A stretch of DNA of 6,703 nt. It comes from Tannerella sp. Its GTDB lineage: Bacteria; Bacteroidota; Bacteroidia; Bacteroidales; Tannerellaceae. Under the pieces are notes generated by a model. It did no database searches. It was not told the origin of the DNA and saw only the letters and a list, made by a program, of their open reading frames with translations. Positions 5,711 through 6,703 of this stretch are shown one piece after another (position 1 is the stretch's first letter; the number at the start of each line of letters is the position of its first letter). The stretch spans positions 1-6,703 of the forward strand of contig JAITBC010000055.1 of NCBI GenBank assembly GCA_031283785.1, in the 5' to 3' direction. The position numbers and the translations under genes are program-made.

Positions 5711-6612
5711 CACACATATTCATCGATTGATTTTCTTGATTTTTTCCACTGATTATTCCAGGTTATATTCCGTACCTTGCAATAACGGCAGAAGGGCGGA
5801 GGGTTTGTCAATTCGTTTAATATATCAATTATATTATTCGCTTTGTAAATATCAATATAGTCATTTTCCACAACTTCAAGGCGTTGATTAAATTTCTCGT
5901 TGAAATAATTTATATAAGCTATTCTAGCGCATTTATATAGTTTCCCGTTAACGAGCTGAAAACAACTCCCGGCCAAAAAACATTTGCCGAAACTTTTCTT
6001 ATAATTTTGTTTGCCCTCTGTGTCTATTGGTATTTTTACCCATTGATTTGATGAACCGGCCTCTCTTGATTCTATCTCTTCTTCGTATAACTTAATTTGA
6101 ACGCCATATTTTCTAGCTTTTTCCTTAATATACTCTTTATCAATTTTCACGGGATAATCTGAAATTACGATTCTAATGTTATTCACACAACAGATTTCCC
6201 AGAAATCATCCGGCTGGTTAGGTAACAGAATTCCGTTAGTTACCAATTCTATTATTTCATATCTATCCGATAATAAAGAAACCGGAAAATAATTTCGTGC
6301 GATTTTAAGCAAACAATTTATTTCCGGATGTAATAAAGGTTCGCCTCCAAGTATTCTTATATCGGCACATCTGCCATTTGTTAAAATTGACAGTCTCTTA
6401 ATATCATTTTCAAAGGATTGAATACTTATAAGATTAAGTTTTTCACATAATGATGAAAAATGCAAACATCCGGCGCAATTAAGATTGCATTTATCCGTCA
6501 GATGAATTTCAAATCTTAAAGCCGACCATGGCATTCTATATCCATATATGTTATAGTGTATTTCGCCAATTTTTAACCGAATAGATTTAGGTATATATTT
6601 TTTAAATAGCAT
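5710..6612 (-). CDS. Radical SAM protein with C-terminal Cys-rich (SPASM-like) region, probably surface-polysaccharide associated
   Basis: The 300-residue protein reads from ATG 6612 to TGA 5712-5710. Radical SAM enzymes use a 4Fe-4S cluster and S-adenosylmethionine to start radical chemistry. Seen: CNLNCAGC gives the CxxxCxxC cluster ligands Cys42, Cys46 and Cys49; LGGEPLLHPE (Gly89, Gly90, Glu91, Pro92) is the SAM-binding GGEP motif. The C-terminal part holds further cysteines (KCFLAGSCFQLVNGKLYKC and FCRYC) that could bind an auxiliary cluster as in SPASM/Twitch proteins. From memory, proteins with the LVNGKLYKC and PFCRYC pattern occur among glycan biosynthesis genes of Firmicutes and other bacteria; the reaction is not known to me. 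It is AT-rich like the acyltransferase genes but runs in the opposite direction. No Shine-Dalgarno sequence precedes 6612. TATAGA lies six bases upstream, so a leaderless start is possible. The frame also stays open upstream of 6612, through a C14 run, to an out-of-frame ATG at 6688 that would join it with 13 C. Confidence 0.85.
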   Translation of the reverse strand: MLFKKYIPKSIRLKIGEIHYNIYGYRMPWSALRFEIHLTDKCNLNCAGCLHFSSLCEKLNLISIQSFENDIKRLSILTNGRCADIRILGGEPLLHPEINCLLKIARNYFPVSLLSDRYEIIELVTNGILLPNQPDDFWEICCVNNIRIVISDYPVKIDKEYIKEKARKYGVQIKLYEEEIESREAGSSNQWVKIPIDTEGKQNYKKSFGKCFLAGSCFQLVNGKLYKCARIAYINYFNEKFNQRLEVVENDYIDIYKANNIIDILNELTNPPPFCRYCKVRNITWNNQWKKSRKSIDEYV

Positions 6613-6637
6613 AAATAATCTATAAAGTAAATTTGTC

Positions 6638-6674
6638 TTTACACCTACGGTGTCGGGGGGGGGGGGGGTGTAAA
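6638..6674. repeat. Inverted repeat enclosing the second homopolymer tract
   Basis: TTTACACC (6638-6645) pairs with GGTGTAAA (6667-6674), whose first two G belong to the G14 run. A competing hairpin uses ACACC (6641-6645) with GGTGT (6649-6653) around TAC. The two pairings are mutually exclusive, and the loop of the larger one changes size with the tract. Confidence 0.45.
6655..6668. repeat. Second 14-nt G/C tract, upstream of the radical SAM gene
   Basis: Fourteen G on the plus strand are C14 on the strand of the radical SAM gene, 42 bases before its ATG at 6612. An A10 run (6672-6681) lies four bases further out, giving two adjacent slippage-prone tracts. The length equals that of the tract inside the acyltransferase gene. 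It may vary promoter geometry or the frame from ATG 6688. Confidence 0.85.
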
Positions 6675-6703
6675 AAAAAAAGCGCCATGAGGTTTAAATA
6701 TAA

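Noticed and set aside
5519..5713. 64-codon minus-strand frame downstream of the radical SAM gene
   Set aside because: Its sequence is dictated by the hairpins, is Arg-rich without motif, and overlaps the end of the radical SAM gene.

Overview
The window is a bacterial chromosome segment made of two kinds of DNA. Positions 1-2160 are GC-rich and carry the 5' part of a glycogen-debranching enzyme gene (glgX type, minus strand, running off the left edge), a roughly 600-base stretch without a recognisable gene, and a small minus-strand gene whose own start appears to be missing. From 2161 the sequence becomes sharply AT-rich and looks like an acquired cell-surface module. I suspect a spirochaete, probably Treponema-like, from the style of the IS1-family remnant, the small hypothetical protein and the long poly-G tracts. 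No rRNA or housekeeping marker is present to prove this.

The AT-rich module starts with an almost ideal sigma-70 promoter (TTGACA, 17 bases, TATACT). It drives a membrane-bound O-acyltransferase of the AlgI/DltB type and then a membrane-anchored SGNH (AlgJ/AlgX-like) protein with its own ribosome binding site. Such pairs move acyl groups, usually acetyl, across the membrane and onto extracellular polysaccharide. The acyltransferase frame is broken by a run of exactly 14 G at 2598-2611. A run of 13 (or 10 or 16) would give one intact protein of about 501 residues, so this looks like a phase-variable gene captured in its OFF state.

Downstream is a decayed IS1-family element (4789-5476) with 25-bp inverted repeats and a putative AATG target duplication. 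Its transposase has lost a catalytic Asp, a zinc-finger Cys, an internal block and its proper C-terminus. A GC-rich stretch full of hairpins (about 5549-5698) follows.

The right end holds a convergent, AT-rich minus-strand gene for a radical SAM protein with an extra C-terminal cysteine region, of a kind I associate with polysaccharide clusters. Just upstream of its start is a second 14-nt homopolymer (G on the plus strand, C on the coding strand). It lies either in the promoter region or inside an alternative 5' coding extension that opens only when the run is 13, 10 or 16.

The most interesting reading is a surface-glycan modification locus with two slippage-prone switches, one inside the acyltransferase and one in front of the radical SAM gene, allowing several expression states in a population.
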